NCBI RefSeq assembly: GCF_000003605.2 | Contig: NW_003149656.1 | Location: 1-49,859 of the forward strand | DNA from: Saccoglossus kowalevskii | Lineage: Eukaryota > Hemichordata > Enteropneusta > Harrimaniidae | Length of the DNA: 49,859 nucleotides | Direction: 5' to 3' | In this document: positions 9,924-21,977 of the stretch, piece by piece | Numbering within the stretch: the first letter of the stretch is position 1 | Layout: each line of letters opens with the position of its first letter | The notes under the pieces: generated by a model | Database searches by the model: none | What the model saw: only the letters and a program-made list of their open reading frames with translations | Told to the model about the DNA's origin: nothing | Translations under genes and position numbers: made by a program

Positions 9924-10981
9924 GCTCTTCTTTTAAGTCACGATGGACATGTTTTGTTCAAATTGTCGTCAATGGTCTTACATATTGGACAGTTGTAGCT
10001 CTCCTCGGTGCTAATAATTAGAAAGACCGAGACCGTCGACTGAGATTAAAATATTCTACACGGATTTTGATGTAATGAACCAAATACAAAAATGGCTACT
10101 AATGGTATAAAAAGCCAACTGATTGTAGCGATACTAGGTGTTTGATACGTGTTCTACACGAGCCTTTGTTAGATCAACCGAAATATAAAAATAATTACCT
10201 AATTCCATCAACATACATGTCCTTGCTTATCCCCAACGTCTACATGGAATGACGTTGAATGCTCTTTAACATGTTGTTGAAGCACCGTCACTCGGTAAAT
10301 GTTGGTGAGTTGAAACATAATCAACCAGAACAATCACAGAGTTAGTGAGTTTTCACGATCCGCGGATTATTAATTAGCATTCCAATTGTTAACACATTTG
10401 CCAAAAGTTAACACATTTGCCATGATATTAGAAAGCCGGCATTTTTGAAAGAAAAGCAGTTCTCTATTGGATTGTTTTGTTCAATTTAACGTCAGTGTTC
10501 TGTCCGAATTAAACAGCAGTATCTTACTTAAGTGTCAATAATTAAAGAACACCAAAGAGAGAAGAGCGTCGGATGAGATTTATAATTCCATACATATTTT
10601 GAAATGGTATACTCATTAATAAACACAACAAAATCGCCGCAGCCAGTAGACGTTTTTTTTGTTTTGTCGAAGCGCCATCACTCGGTGAATGCCGGCAAGT
10701 TCAATCATTAACAGCTTTACACATCCGAGTTCCTGTGTCTTTTCACGTTATATGGAGTGTTAATTGGCATAACAACACTGCGAGTTAACACATTTATAGC
10801 GCAAGTAAACAGGCGGCATTTTACAGAAGGGGGCGGCAATCCATTGACAAAGTTTTCTTGAATATCCTTACAAATGCGAAAATTGGTATAGGAATTCGAA
10901 ACTATAAATCAACCAAAACATACCACATGTGTATCATTGCTACACGCTTTCTCGTCCCATGCGTATCGTATAAAGAATACT
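9924..10981 (+). promoter_or_regulatory. Spacer and promoter region of copy 5
   Basis: No gene was found. Upstream TATAAAAAG is at 10106-10114 and core TATAAA at 10903-10908, with blocks A and B intact. Block B reads ACATTTATAGCG where most copies have ACATTTGTAGCG, a variant shared with copy 21. Confidence 0.6.
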
Positions 10982-11928
10982 ATGGCATTACATATTGACA
11001 ACTCCCATTTTACAGCCAATGTTATGTTGAACATATTACCGGTGTTAGATATTGCTGGTCGGTTTGATTGGAAGAATGTCTGCGGTTACGTAGATGGTAA
11101 ATCGCACAGCAAAGGTAAGTAAATGTGCTCTACTTTAAATAATTATGTCTCACCGAATTAACTTCAAAATGGATTATAGTGGTTTAGGTCACGTAATGTT
11201 GTATCACGATTGCTACAGACACAAATATGTGTTTTTTTATTTTTACAGGTAGTTATGTTGGCAGGAAATCAAGTCGCTATATCTACAGCGAGACACAGTC
11301 GGTTTTATTAGAAGTAATATTTACAACTACTACGGAGTATCTAAATCGCGACATGCGCAAGCGTATCGCCATAATTACCAACTTATCGGAAAAGTCAATT
11401 ATGGTAAGTGAGAGCATTATGTATGCACCAAAGTATGTTATAATGTAAGCGAACTGTTTCTTGTTGTTCATTATACAATAATCTATTTTATTCACTTTTC
11501 AGAAGTGGTTTCAGAATCGTCGGGGTCAAAAACGGAGGCAAGAACGGAAAAGAGATGCCGTGTTATATGCTAAGCACCATCAAGCACCAATACAAAAGTT
11601 GAAAGAATCGACGACGCGTTTTCCGTCCGTGCGAAGTCGAGGAAAATCAGTGGACACTCGACTTGATGTCCTACCAGCAACGCCTTCCCTCAGTGAATAT
11701 ATTGGTGTTCCACAATCCAGTAGTACACCAAGGCATTGTAGTGATACGAAGATACAAAATTGCAGTACACATTCCAGTGGTATCCTGACAGACGTCTATC
11801 AAAGTGAAATAGAAATATGTAGTACACCTTGTAAAGACGTGTCATCAGATTTGTCATTTAATGGAATTACTGATTTAGATCGTACTCTGTGTCCATTAGT
11901 CATTTGCGAAGCTTCATATTCTGTTTGA
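10982..11928 (+). CDS. Homeobox protein, array copy 5
   Basis: Intact 237-residue copy; exons 10982-11114, 11249-11403 and 11503-11928. Changes from the majority are Thr8 to Ser and Leu18 to Ile, both in the N-terminal region outside the homeodomain. Thr8 to Ser is shared only with its right-hand neighbour, copy 6. The homeodomain and the C-terminal tail are the consensus form. Confidence 0.85.
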
Positions 11929-12115
11929 GAAAAGCATTTATTCGTGGTTAGTCATTTTAATTTCGTGTACATAATACGTTATAATAAAATATAAATAAAA
12001 AATACATATTGTGTATTCAATTATGAGTCAAGATCGAAAGGAACAGTGTGATCTGGTCAAACGTTGTGATGTAAAAAATAAAAATACCTTGCATACGAAG
12101 CAGGCGATATGCAGT

Positions 12116-12200
12116 GTCTCCGTGGCGCAACGGATAGCGCGTCGGACTTCTAGTTGAAACAGTTATTCGGAGGCTGTGGGTTCGAATCCCACCGGAAATG
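12116..12200 (+). tRNA. tRNA-Arg(UCU), after copy 5, acceptor mismatch
   Basis: Anticodon, intron and internal boxes are normal, but the 3' acceptor strand is CGGAAAT instead of CGGAGAT. This turns the C3-G70 pair into a C-A mismatch, so the product may be unstable. Confidence 0.82.
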
Positions 12201-13259
12201 GCTCTTCTTTTAAGTCACGATGGACATGTTTTGTTCAAATTGTCCTCAATGGTCTTAACATATTGGACAGTTGTAGCTCTCCTCGGTGCTAATAATTAGA
12301 AAGACCGAGACCGTCGACTGAGATTAAAATATTCTACACGGATTTTGATGTAATGAACCAAATACAAAAATGGCTACTAATGGTATAAAAAGCCAACTGA
12401 TTGTAGCGATACTAGGTGTTTGATACGTGTTCTACACGAGCCTTTGTAAGATCAAACGAAATATAAAAATAATTACCTAATTCCATCAACATACATGTCC
12501 TTGCTTATCCCCAACGTCTACATGGAATGACGTTGAATGCTCTTTAACATGTTGTTGAAGCACCGTCACTCGGTAAATGTTGGTGAGTTGAAACATAATC
12601 AACCGGAACAATCACAGAGTTAGTGAGTTTTCACGATCCGCGGATTATTAATTAGCATTCCAATTATTAACACATTTGCCAAAAGTTAACACATTTGCCA
12701 TGATATTAGAAAGCCGGCATTTTTGAAAGAAAAGCAGTTCTCTATTGGATTGTTTTGTTCAATTTAACGTCAGTCTTCTGTCCGAATTAAACAGCAGTAT
12801 CTTACCTAAGTGTCAATAATTAAAGAACACCAAAGAGAGAAGAGCGTCGGATGAGATTTATAATTCCATACACATTTTGAAATGGTATACTCATTAATAA
12901 ACACAACAAAATCGCCGCAGCCAGTAGACGTTTTTTTTGTTTTGTCGAAGCGCCATCACTCGGTGAATGCCGGCAAGTTCAATCATTAACAGCTTTACAC
13001 ATCCGAGTTCCTGTGTCTTTTCACGTTATATGGAGTGTTAATTGGCATAACAACACTGCCAGTTAACACATTTGTAGCGCAAGTAAACAGACGGCATTTT
13101 ACAGAAGGGGGCGGCAATCCATTGACAAAGTTTTCTTGAATATCCTTACAAATGCGAAAATTGGTATAGGAATTCGAAACTATAAATCAACCAAAACATA
13201 CCACATGTGTATCATTGCTACACGCTTTCTCGTCCCATGCGTATCGTATAAAGAATACT
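12201..13259 (+). promoter_or_regulatory. Spacer and promoter region of copy 6
   Basis: No gene was found. Upstream TATAAAAAG is at 12384-12392 and core TATAAA at 13181-13186. Blocks A and B are present. Block B reads CTGCCAGTTAACACA rather than CTGCGAGTTAACACA, as before copies 14, 15 and 18. Confidence 0.6.
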
Positions 13260-14212
13260 ATGGCATTACATATTGACAACTCCCATTTTACAGCCAATGT
13301 TATGTTGAACATATTACCGGTGTTAGATATTGCTGGTCGGTTTGATTGGAAGAATGTCTGCGGTTACGTAGATGGTAAATCGCACAGCAAAGGTAAGTAA
13401 ATGTGCTCTACTTTAAATAATTATGTCTCACCGAATTAACTTCAAAATGGATTATAGTGGTTTAGGTCACGTAATGTTGTATCACGATTGCTACAGACAC
13501 AAATATGTGTTTTTTTATTTTTACAGGTAGTTATGTTGGCAGGAAATCAAGTCGCTATATCTACAGCGAGACACAGTCGGTTTTATTAGAAGTAATATTT
13601 ACAACTACTACGGAGTATCTAAATCGCGACATGCGCAAGCGTATCGCCATAATTACCAACTTATCGGAAAAGTCAATTATGGTAAGTCAGAGCATTATGT
13701 ATGCACCAAAGTATGTTATAAATGTAAGCGAACTGTTTCTTGTTGTTCATTATATTATACAATAATCTATTTTATTCACTTTTCAGAAGTGGTTTCAGAA
13801 TCGTCGGATTCAAAAACGGAGGCAAAAACGGAAAAGAGATGCCGTGTTATATGCTAAGCACCATCAAGCACCAATACAAAAGTTGAAAGAATCGACGACG
13901 CGTTTTCCGTCCGTGCGAAGTCGAGGAAAATCAGTGGACACTCGACTTGATGTCCTACCAGCAACGCCTTCCCTCAGTGAATATATTAGTGTTCCACAAT
14001 CTAGTAGTACACCAAGGCATTGTAGTGATACGAAGATACAAAATTGCAGTACACATTCCAGTGGTATCCTGACAGACATCTATCAAAGTGAAATAGAAAT
14101 ATGTAGTACACCTTGTAAAAACGTGTCATCAGATTTGTCATTTAATGGAATTACTGATTTAGATCGTACTCTGTGTCCATTAGTCATTTGCGAAGCTTCA
14201 TATTCTGTTTGA
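13260..14212 (+). CDS. Homeobox protein, array copy 6, Ile54 homeodomain
   Basis: Intact 237-residue copy; exons 13260-13392, 13527-13681 and 13787-14212. Homeodomain position 54 (residue 104) is Ile instead of Gly and position 60 (residue 110) is Lys instead of Glu. Position 54 contacts bases in the major groove in known homeodomains, so binding preference may differ. Other changes are Thr8 to Ser, Leu18 to Ile, Gly164 to Ser, Val194 to Ile and Asp208 to Asn. The second donor is GTAAGTC and intron 2 carries ATTATATTATAC. The 3' half matches copies 9 and 21, while the 5' half matches copy 5, so the gene looks like a mosaic. Confidence 0.84.
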
Positions 14213-14408
14213 GAAAAGCATTTATTCGTGGTTAGTCATTCTAATTTCGTGTACATAATACGTTATAATAAAATATAAATTTTGTTATTCAAAATACATA
14301 TTGTGTATTCAATTATGAGTCAAGATCGAAAGGAACAGTGTGATCTGGTCAAACGTTGTGATGTAAAAAATAAAAAATACCTTGCATACGAAGCAGGCGA
14401 TATGCAGT

Positions 14409-14493
14409 GTCTCCGTGGCGCAACGGATAGCGCATCGGACTTCTAGTTGAAAAAGTTATTCGGAGGCTGTGGGTTCGAATCCCACCGGAGATG
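14409..14493 (+). tRNA. tRNA-Arg(UCU), after copy 6
   Basis: Folds normally with anticodon TCT. G26 is A and the intron reads TTGAAAAAGTT instead of TTGAAACAGTT. Neither change breaks a stem. The terminator run is TTTTT. Confidence 0.88.
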
Positions 14494-15552
14494 GCTCTTC
14501 TTTTTAGTCACGATGGACTTGTTTTGTTCAAATCGTCTTCAATAGTCTTAACATATTAGACAGTTGTAGCTCTCCTCGGTGCTAATAATTAGGAAAGACC
14601 GAGACCGTCGACTGAGATTACAATATTCTGCACGCATTTTGATGTAATGAACCAAATACAAAAATGGCTACTAATGGTATAAAAAAAGCCAACTGGTTGT
14701 AGCGATACTAGGTGTTTGATATATGTTCTACAGGAGCCTTTGTAGATCAACCGAAATATAAAATTATTACCTAATTCCATCAACATACATGTCCTTGCCT
14801 ATCCCCAACGTCTACATGGAATGACGTTGAATGCTCTTTAACAATGTTATTGAAGCGCCGTCACTCGGCAAATGTTGATGAGTGAAACATAATCAGCCGG
14901 AACAATCACAGAGTTAGTGAGTTTCACGACCCGCGGATTATTAATTAGCATTCCAATTGTTAACACATTTGCCAAAAGTTAACACATTTGCCATGATATT
15001 AGAAAGCCGGCATTTTTGAAAGAAAAGCAGTTCTCTATTGGATTGTTTTGTTCAATTTAACGTCAGTGTTCTGTCCGAATTAAACAGCAGTATCTTATCT
15101 AAGTGTCAATAATTAAAGAACACCAAATAGAGAAGAGCGTCGGATGAGATTTATAATTCCATCCACATTTTGAAATGGTATACTCATTAATAAACACAAC
15201 AAAATCGCCGCAGCCAGTAGACGTTTTTATTGTTTTGTCGAAGCGCCATCACTCGGTGAATGCCGGCAAGTTCAATCATTAACAGCTTTACACGTCCGAG
15301 TTCCTGTGTCTTTTCACGTTATATGGAGTGTTAATTGGCATAACAACACTGCGAGTTAACACATTTGTAGCGCAAGTAAACAGACGGCATTTTAAAGAAG
15401 GGGGCGGCAATCCATTGACAAAATTTTCTTGAATATCCTTACAAATGCGAAAATTGGTATAGGAATTCGAAACTATAAATCAACCAAAACATACCACATG
15501 TGTATCATTGCTACACGCTTTCTCGTCCCATGCGTATCGTATAAAGAATACT
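14494..15552 (+). promoter_or_regulatory. Spacer and promoter region of copy 7
   Basis: No gene was found. The upstream TATA is extended (TATAAAAAAAG, 14678-14688) and core TATAAA is at 15474-15479. In block B the TTTTACAGAAGG motif is TTTTAAAGAAGG, which would destroy the possible 5'-leader splice acceptor present in most units. Confidence 0.6.
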
Positions 15553-16501
15553 ATGGCATTACATATTGACAACACCCATTTTACAGCCAATGTTATGTTG
15601 AACTTATTACCGGTGTTAGATATTGCTGGTCGGTTTGATTGGAAGAATGTCTGCGGTTACGTAGATGGTAAATCGCACAGCAAAGGTAAGTAAATGTGCT
15701 CTACTTTAAATAATTATGTCTCACCGAATTAACTTCAAAATGGATTATAGTGGTTTAGGTCACGTAATGTTGTATCACGATTGCTACAGACACAAATATG
15801 TGGTTTTTTTTATTTTTACAGGTAGTTATGATGGCAGGAAATCAAGTCGCTATATCTACAGCGAGACACAGTCGGTTTTATTAGAAGTAATATTTACAAC
15901 TACTACGGAGTATCTAAATCGCGACATGCGCAAGCGTATCGCCATAATTACCAACTTATCGGAAAAGTCAATTATGGTAAGTGAGAGTATTATGTATGCA
16001 CCAAAGTATGTTATAATGTAAGCGAACAGTTTATTGTTGTTCATTATACAATAATCTATTTTATTCACTTTTCAGAAGTGGTTTCAGAATCGTCGGGGTC
16101 CAAAACGGAGGCAAGAACGGAAAAGAGATGCCGTGTTGTATGCTAAGCACCATCAAGCACCAATACAAAAGTTGAAAGAATCGACGACGCGTTTTCCGTC
16201 CGTGCGAAGTCGAGGAAAATCAGTGGACACTCGACTTGATGTCCTACCAGCAACGCCTTCCCTCAGTGAATATATTGGTGTTCCACAATCCAGTAGTACA
16301 CCAAGGCATTGTAGTGATACGAAGATACAAAATTGCAGTACACATTCCAGTGGTATCCTGGCAGACGTCTATCAAAGTGAAATAGAAATATGTAGTACAC
16401 CTTGTAAAGACGTGTCATCAGATTTGTCATTTAATGGAATTTCTGATTTAGATCGTACTCTGTGTCCATTAGTCATTTGCGAAGCTTCATATTCTGTTTG
16501 A
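15553..16501 (+). CDS. Homeobox protein, array copy 7, Pro55 homeodomain
   Basis: Intact 237-residue copy; exons 15553-15685, 15822-15976 and 16076-16501. Homeodomain position 55 (residue 105) is Pro instead of Gln. A proline in the recognition helix just after NRR is unusual and could kink or end the helix, so DNA binding may be impaired. Other changes are Val48 to Asp just before the homeodomain, Thr192 to Ala and Thr219 to Ser; the last two are shared with copy 8. Confidence 0.82.
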
Positions 16502-16688
16502 GAAAAGCATTTATTCGTGGTTAGTCATTTTAATTTCGTGTACATAATACGTTATAATAAAATATAAATACAAAATACATATTGTGTATTCAATTATGAG
16601 TCAAGATCGAAAGGAACAGTGTGATCTGGTCAAACGTTGTGATGTAAAAAATAAAAATACCTTGCATACGAAGCAGGCGATATGCAGT

Positions 16689-16773
16689 GTCTCCGTGGCG
16701 CAACGGATAGCGCGTCGGACTTCTAGTTGAAACAGTTATTCGGAGGCTGTGGGTTCGAATCCCACCGGAGATG
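16689..16773 (+). tRNA. tRNA-Arg(UCU), after copy 7
   Basis: Consensus copy: all stems pair, anticodon TCT, 12-base intron, A and B boxes and TTTT terminator intact. Confidence 0.92.
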
Positions 16774-17814
16774 GCTCTTCTTTTAAGTCACGATGGACAT
16801 GTTTTGTTCAAATTGTCGTCAATAGTCTTAACATATTGGACAGTTGTAGCTCTCATCGGTACTAATAATTAGGAAAGACCGAGACCGTCGACTGAGATTA
16901 AAATATTCTGCACGCATTTTGATGGAATGAACCAATATAAAAAAATGGCTACCAATGGTATAAAAAGCCAACTGGTTGTAGCGATACAAGGTGTTTAATA
17001 TGTGTTCTACACGAGCCTTTGTAAGATCAACCGAAATATTAAAATAATTACCTAATTCCATCAACATACATGTCCTTGCTTATCCCCAACGTCTACATGG
17101 AATGACGTTGAATGCTCTTTAACATGTTATTGAAGCGCCGTCACTCGGCAAATGTTGATGAGTTGAAACATAATCAACCAGAACAATCACAGAGTTAGTG
17201 AGTTTTCACGACCCGCGGATTATTAATTAGCATTCCAATTGTTAACACATTTGCCATGATATTAGAAAGCCGGCATTTTTGAAAGAAAAGCAGTTCTCTA
17301 TTGGATTGTTTTGTTCAATTTAACGTCAGTGTTCTGTCCGAATTAAACAGCAGTATCTTATCTAAGTGTCAATAATTAAAGAACACCAAATAGAGAAGAG
17401 CGTCGGATGAGATTTATAATTCCATACACATTTTGATATGGTACACTCATTAATAAACACAACAAAATCGCCGCAGCCAGTATACGTTTTTTTGTTTTGT
17501 CGAAGCGCCATCACTCGGTGAATGCCGGCAAGTTCAATCATTAACAGCTTTACACATCCGAGTTCCAGTGTCTTTTCACGTTATATGGAGTGTTAATTGG
17601 CATAACAACACTGCGAGTTAACACATTTGTAGCGCAAGTAAACAGACGACATTTTAAAGAAGGGGGCGGCAATCCATTGACAAAGTTCTCTTGAATATCC
17701 TTACAAATGCGAAAATTGGTATAGGAATTCGAAACTATAAATCAACCAAAACATACCACATGTGTATCATTGCTACACGCTTTCTCGTCTCATGCGTATC
17801 GTATAAAGAATACT
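16774..17814 (+). promoter_or_regulatory. Spacer and promoter region of copy 8
   Basis: No gene was found. Upstream TATAAAAAG is at 16959-16967 and core TATAAA at 17736-17741. Block A has lost one of its two GTTAACACATTTGCC repeats (only one at about 17240). Like copy 7, block B has TTTTAAAGAAGG in place of TTTTACAGAAGG. Confidence 0.6.
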
Positions 17815-18763
17815 ATGGCATTACATATTGACAACACCCATTTTACAGCCAATGTTATGTTGAACTTATTACCGGTGTTAGATATTGCTGGTCGGTTTGA
17901 TTGGAAGAATGTCTGCGGTTACGTAGATGGTAAATCGCACAGCAAAGGTAAGTAAATGTGCTCTACTTTAAATAATTATGTCTCACCGAATTAACTTCAA
18001 AATGGATTATAGTGGTTTAGGTCACGTAATGTTGTATCACGATTGCTACAGACACAAATATGTTTTTTTTTTTATTTTTACAGGTAGTTATGTTGGCAGG
18101 AAATCAAGTCGCTATATCTACAGCGTGACACAGTCGGTTTTATTAGAAGTAATATTTACAACTACTACGGAGTATCTAAATCGCGACATGCGCAAGCGTA
18201 TCGCCATAATTACCAACTTATCGGAAAAGTCAATTATGGTAAGTGAGAGCATTATGTATGCACCAAAGTATGTTATAATGTAAGCGAACAGTTTCTTGTT
18301 GTTCATTATACAATAATCTATTTTATTCACTTTTCAGAAGTGGTTTCAGAATCGTCGGGGTCAAAAACGGAGGCAAGAACGGAAAAGAGATGCCGTGTTA
18401 TATGCTAAGCACCATCAAACACCAATACAAAAGTTGAAAGAATCGACGACGCGTTTTCCGTCCGTGCGAAGTCGAGGAAAATCAGTGGACACTCGACTTG
18501 ATGTCCTACCAGCAACGCCTTCCCTCAGTGAATATATTGGTGTTCCACAATCCAGTAGTACACCAAGGCATTGTAGTGATACGAAGATACAAAATTGCAG
18601 TACACATTCCAGTGGTATCCTGGCAGACGTCTATCAAAGTGAAATAGAAATATGTAGTACACCTTGTAAAGACGTGTCATCAGATTTGTCATTTAATGGA
18701 ATTTCTGATTTAGATCGTACTCTGTGTCCATTAGTCATTTGCGAAGCTTCATATTCTGTTTGA
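17815..18763 (+). CDS. Homeobox protein, array copy 8
   Basis: Intact 237-residue copy; exons 17815-17947, 18084-18238 and 18338-18763. Changes are Glu59 to Val in the N-terminal part of the homeodomain, Ala124 to Thr, Thr192 to Ala and Thr219 to Ser. The recognition helix is the common Gly54 form. The C-terminal tail is the same type as in copy 7, including silent sites. Intron 1 ends in a longer T-run than most. Confidence 0.84.
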
Positions 18764-18950
18764 GAAAAGCATTTATTCGTGGTTAGTCATTTTAATTTCG
18801 TGTACATAATACGTTATAATAAAATATAAATACAAAATACATATTGTGTATTCAATTATGAGTCAAGATCGAAAGGAACAGTGTGATCTGGTCAAACGTT
18901 GTGATGTAAAAAATAAAAATACCTTGCATACGAAGCAGGCGATATGCAGT

Positions 18951-19035
18951 GTCTCCGTGGCGCAACGGGTAGCGCGTCGGACTTCTAGTTGAAACAGTTA
19001 TTCGGAGGCTGTGGGTTCGAATCCCACCGGAGATG
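18951..19035 (+). tRNA. tRNA-Arg(UCU), after copy 8
   Basis: Normal stems and anticodon. The D loop reads AACGGGTAGC rather than AACGGATAGC, one A to G change that leaves the GG pair and the D stem intact. Confidence 0.9.
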
Positions 19036-20101
19036 GCTCTTCTTTTAAGTCACGATGGACATGTTTTGTTCAAATTGTCGTCAATAGTCTTAACATATTG
19101 GACAGTTGTAGCTCTCCTCGGTACTAATAATTAGGAAAGACCGAGACCGTCGACTAAGATTAAAATATTCTGCACGCATTTTGATGGAATGAACCAATAT
19201 AAAAAAATGGCTACCAATGGTATAAAAAGCGAACTGGTTGTAGCGATACTAGGTGTTTGATATATGTTCTACAGGAGCCGTTTGTAAGATCAACCGAAAT
19301 ATAAAATTATTACATAATTCCATCAACATACATGTCCTTGCCTATCCCCAACGTCTACATGGAATGACGTTGAATGCTCTTTAACATGTTATTGAAGCGC
19401 CGTCACTCGGCAAATGTTGATGAGTTGAAACATAATCAACCAGAACAATCACAGAGTTAGTGAGTTTTCACGACCCGCGGATTATTAATTAGCATTCCAA
19501 TTGTTAACACATTTGCCAACAGTTAACACATTTGCCATGATATTAGAAAGCCGGCATTTTTGAAAGAAAAGCAGTTCTCTATTGGCTTGTTTTGTTCAAT
19601 TTAACGTCAGTGTTCTGTTCTGTCCGAATTAAACAGCAGTATCTTACCTAAGTGTCAATAATTAAAGAACACCAAATAGAGAAGAGCGTCGGATGAGATT
19701 TATAATTCCATACACATTTCGAAATGGTATACTCATTTTTAAACACAACAAAATCGCCGCAGCCAGTACACGTTTTTTTGTTTTGTCGAAGCGCCATCAC
19801 TCGGTGAATGCCGGCAAGTTCAATCATTAACAGCTTTACACATCCGAGTTCCTGTGTCTTTTCACGTTATATGGAGTGTTAATTGGCATAACAACACTGC
19901 GAGTTAACACATTTGTAGCGCAAGTAAACAGACGGTATTTTTACAGAAGGGGGCGGCAATCCATTGACAAAGTGTTCTTGAATATCCTTACAAATGCGAA
20001 AATTGGTATAGGAATTCGAAACTATAAATCAACCAAAACGTACCACATGTGTATCATTGCTACACGCTTTCTCGTCCCATGCGTATCGTATAAAGAATAC
20101 T
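19036..20101 (+). promoter_or_regulatory. Spacer and promoter region of copy 9
   Basis: No gene was found. Upstream TATAAAAAG is at 19221-19229 and core TATAAA at 20023-20028. Block A contains a 5-base duplication (GTTCTGTTCTGTCC near 19612), and block B reads GGTATTTTTACAG instead of GGCATTTTACAG. Confidence 0.6.
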
Positions 20102-21053
20102 ATGGCATTACATATTGACAACACCCATTTTACAGCCAATGTTATGTTGAACTTATTACCGGTGTTAGATATTGCTGGTCGGTTTGATTGGAAGAATGTC
20201 TGCGGTTTCGTAGATGGTAAATCGCACAGCAAAGGTAAGTAAATGTGCTCTACTTTAAATATTATGTCTCACCGAATTAACTTCAAAATGGATTATAGTG
20301 GTTTAGGTCACGTAATGTTGTATCACGATTGCTACAGACACAAATATGTTTTTTTTTTATTTTTACAGGTAGTTATGTTGGCAGGAAATCAAGTCGCCAT
20401 ATCTACAGCGAGACACAGTCGGTTTTATTAGAAGTAATATTTACAACTACTACAGAGTATCTAAATCGCGACATGCGCAAGCGTATCGCCATAATTACCA
20501 ACTTATCGGAAAAGTCAATTATGGTAAGTGAGAGCATTATGTATGCACCAAAGTATGTTATAATGTAAGCGAACAGTTTCTTGTTGTTCATTATATTATA
20601 CAATAATCTATTTTATTCACTTTTCAGAAGTGGTTTCAGAATCGTCGGATTCAAAAACGGAGGCAAAAACGGAAAAGAGATGCCGTGTTATATGCTAAGC
20701 ACCATCAAGCACCAATACAAAAGTTGAAAGAATCGACGACGCGTTTTCCGTCCGTGCGAAGTCGAGGAAAATCAGTGGACACTCGACTTGATGTCCTACC
20801 AGCAACGCCTTCCCTCAGTGAATATATTAGTGTTCCACAATCTAGTAGTACACCAAGGCATTGTAGTGATACGAAGATACAAAATTGCAGTACACATTCC
20901 AGTGGTATCCTGACAGACATCTATCAAAGTGAAATAGAAATATGTAGTACACCTTGTAAAGACGTGTCATCAGATTTGTCATTTAATGGAATTACTGATT
21001 TAGATCGTACTCTGTGTCCATTAGTCATTTGCGAAGCTTCATATTCTGTTTGA
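20102..21053 (+). CDS. Homeobox protein, array copy 9, Ile54 homeodomain
   Basis: Intact 237-residue copy; exons 20102-20234, 20369-20523 and 20628-21053. Homeodomain position 54 is Ile and position 60 is Lys, as in copies 6 and 21. Other changes are Tyr36 to Phe (shared with copies 10 and 21), Gly164 to Ser and Val194 to Ile. Intron 1 lacks one base (TTTAAATATTATG), and intron 2 has the ATTATATTATAC form. The 3' untranslated region carries the TTTTGTTATTC variant of this sub-lineage. Confidence 0.84.
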
Positions 21054-21249
21054 GAAAAGCATTTATTCGTGGTTAGTCATTCTAATTTCGTGTACATAAT
21101 ACGTTATAATAAAATATAAATTTTGTTATTCAAAATACATATTGTGTATTCAATTATGAGTCAAGATCGAAAGGAACAGTGTGATCTGGTCAAACGTTGT
21201 GATGTAAAAAATAAAAATTACCTTGCATACGAAGCAGGCGTTATGCAGT

Positions 21250-21334
21250 GTCTCCGTGGCGCAACGGATAGCGAGTCGGAATTCTAGTTGAAAAAGTTAT
21301 TCGGAGGCTGTGGGTTCGAATCCCACCGGGGATG
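21250..21334 (+). tRNA. tRNA-Arg-like gene after copy 9, degraded
   Basis: Anticodon TCT and the intron are recognisable, but C25 is A (breaks a D-stem pair), C32 is A in the anticodon loop, and the acceptor strand is CGGGGAT (A-U pair becomes G-U). Probably a weakened gene or a pseudogene. Confidence 0.75.
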
Positions 21335-21977
21335 GCTCTTCTTTTAAGTCACGATGGACTTGTTTTGTTCAAATCGTCGTCAATAGTCTTAACATATTAG
21401 ACAGTTGCAGCTCTCCTCGTTGCTAATAATTAGGAAAGACCGAGACCGTCGACTGAGATTAAAATATTCTGCACGCATTTTGATGTAATGAACCAAATAC
21501 AAAAATGGCTACTAATGGTATAAAAAGCCAACTGGTTGTAGCGATACTAGGTGTTTGATATATGTTCTATTCGAGCTTATGTAAAATCAAGCGATTTTGA
21601 AATGGTATACTCATTTTTAAACACAACAAATTCGCCGCAGTCAGTATACGTTTTTTTGTTTTGTCGAAGCGCCATCACTCGGTGAATGCCGGCAAGTTCA
21701 ATCATTAACAGCTTTACACATCCGAGTTCCAGTGTCTTTTAACTTTATATGGAGTGTTAATTGGCATAACAACACTGCGAGTTAACACATTTGTAGCGCA
21801 AGTAAACAGACGGCATTTTACAGAAGAGGCTGCAATCCATTGACAAAGTTTTCTTGAATATCCTTACAAATGCGAAAATTGGTATAGGAATTCGAAACTA
21901 TAAATCAACCAAAACGTACCACATGTGTATCATTGCTACACGCTTTCTCGTCCCATGCGTATCGTATAAAGAATACT
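21335..21977 (+). promoter_or_regulatory. Shortened spacer and promoter region of copy 10
   Basis: No gene was found. Upstream TATAAAAAG is at 21519-21527 and core TATAAA at 21899-21904. A deletion of about 400 bases joins ATCAAGCGA to TTTTGAAATGG near 21592, removing block A entirely while leaving block B and the core promoter. This explains the 1876-base unit. Confidence 0.65.
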
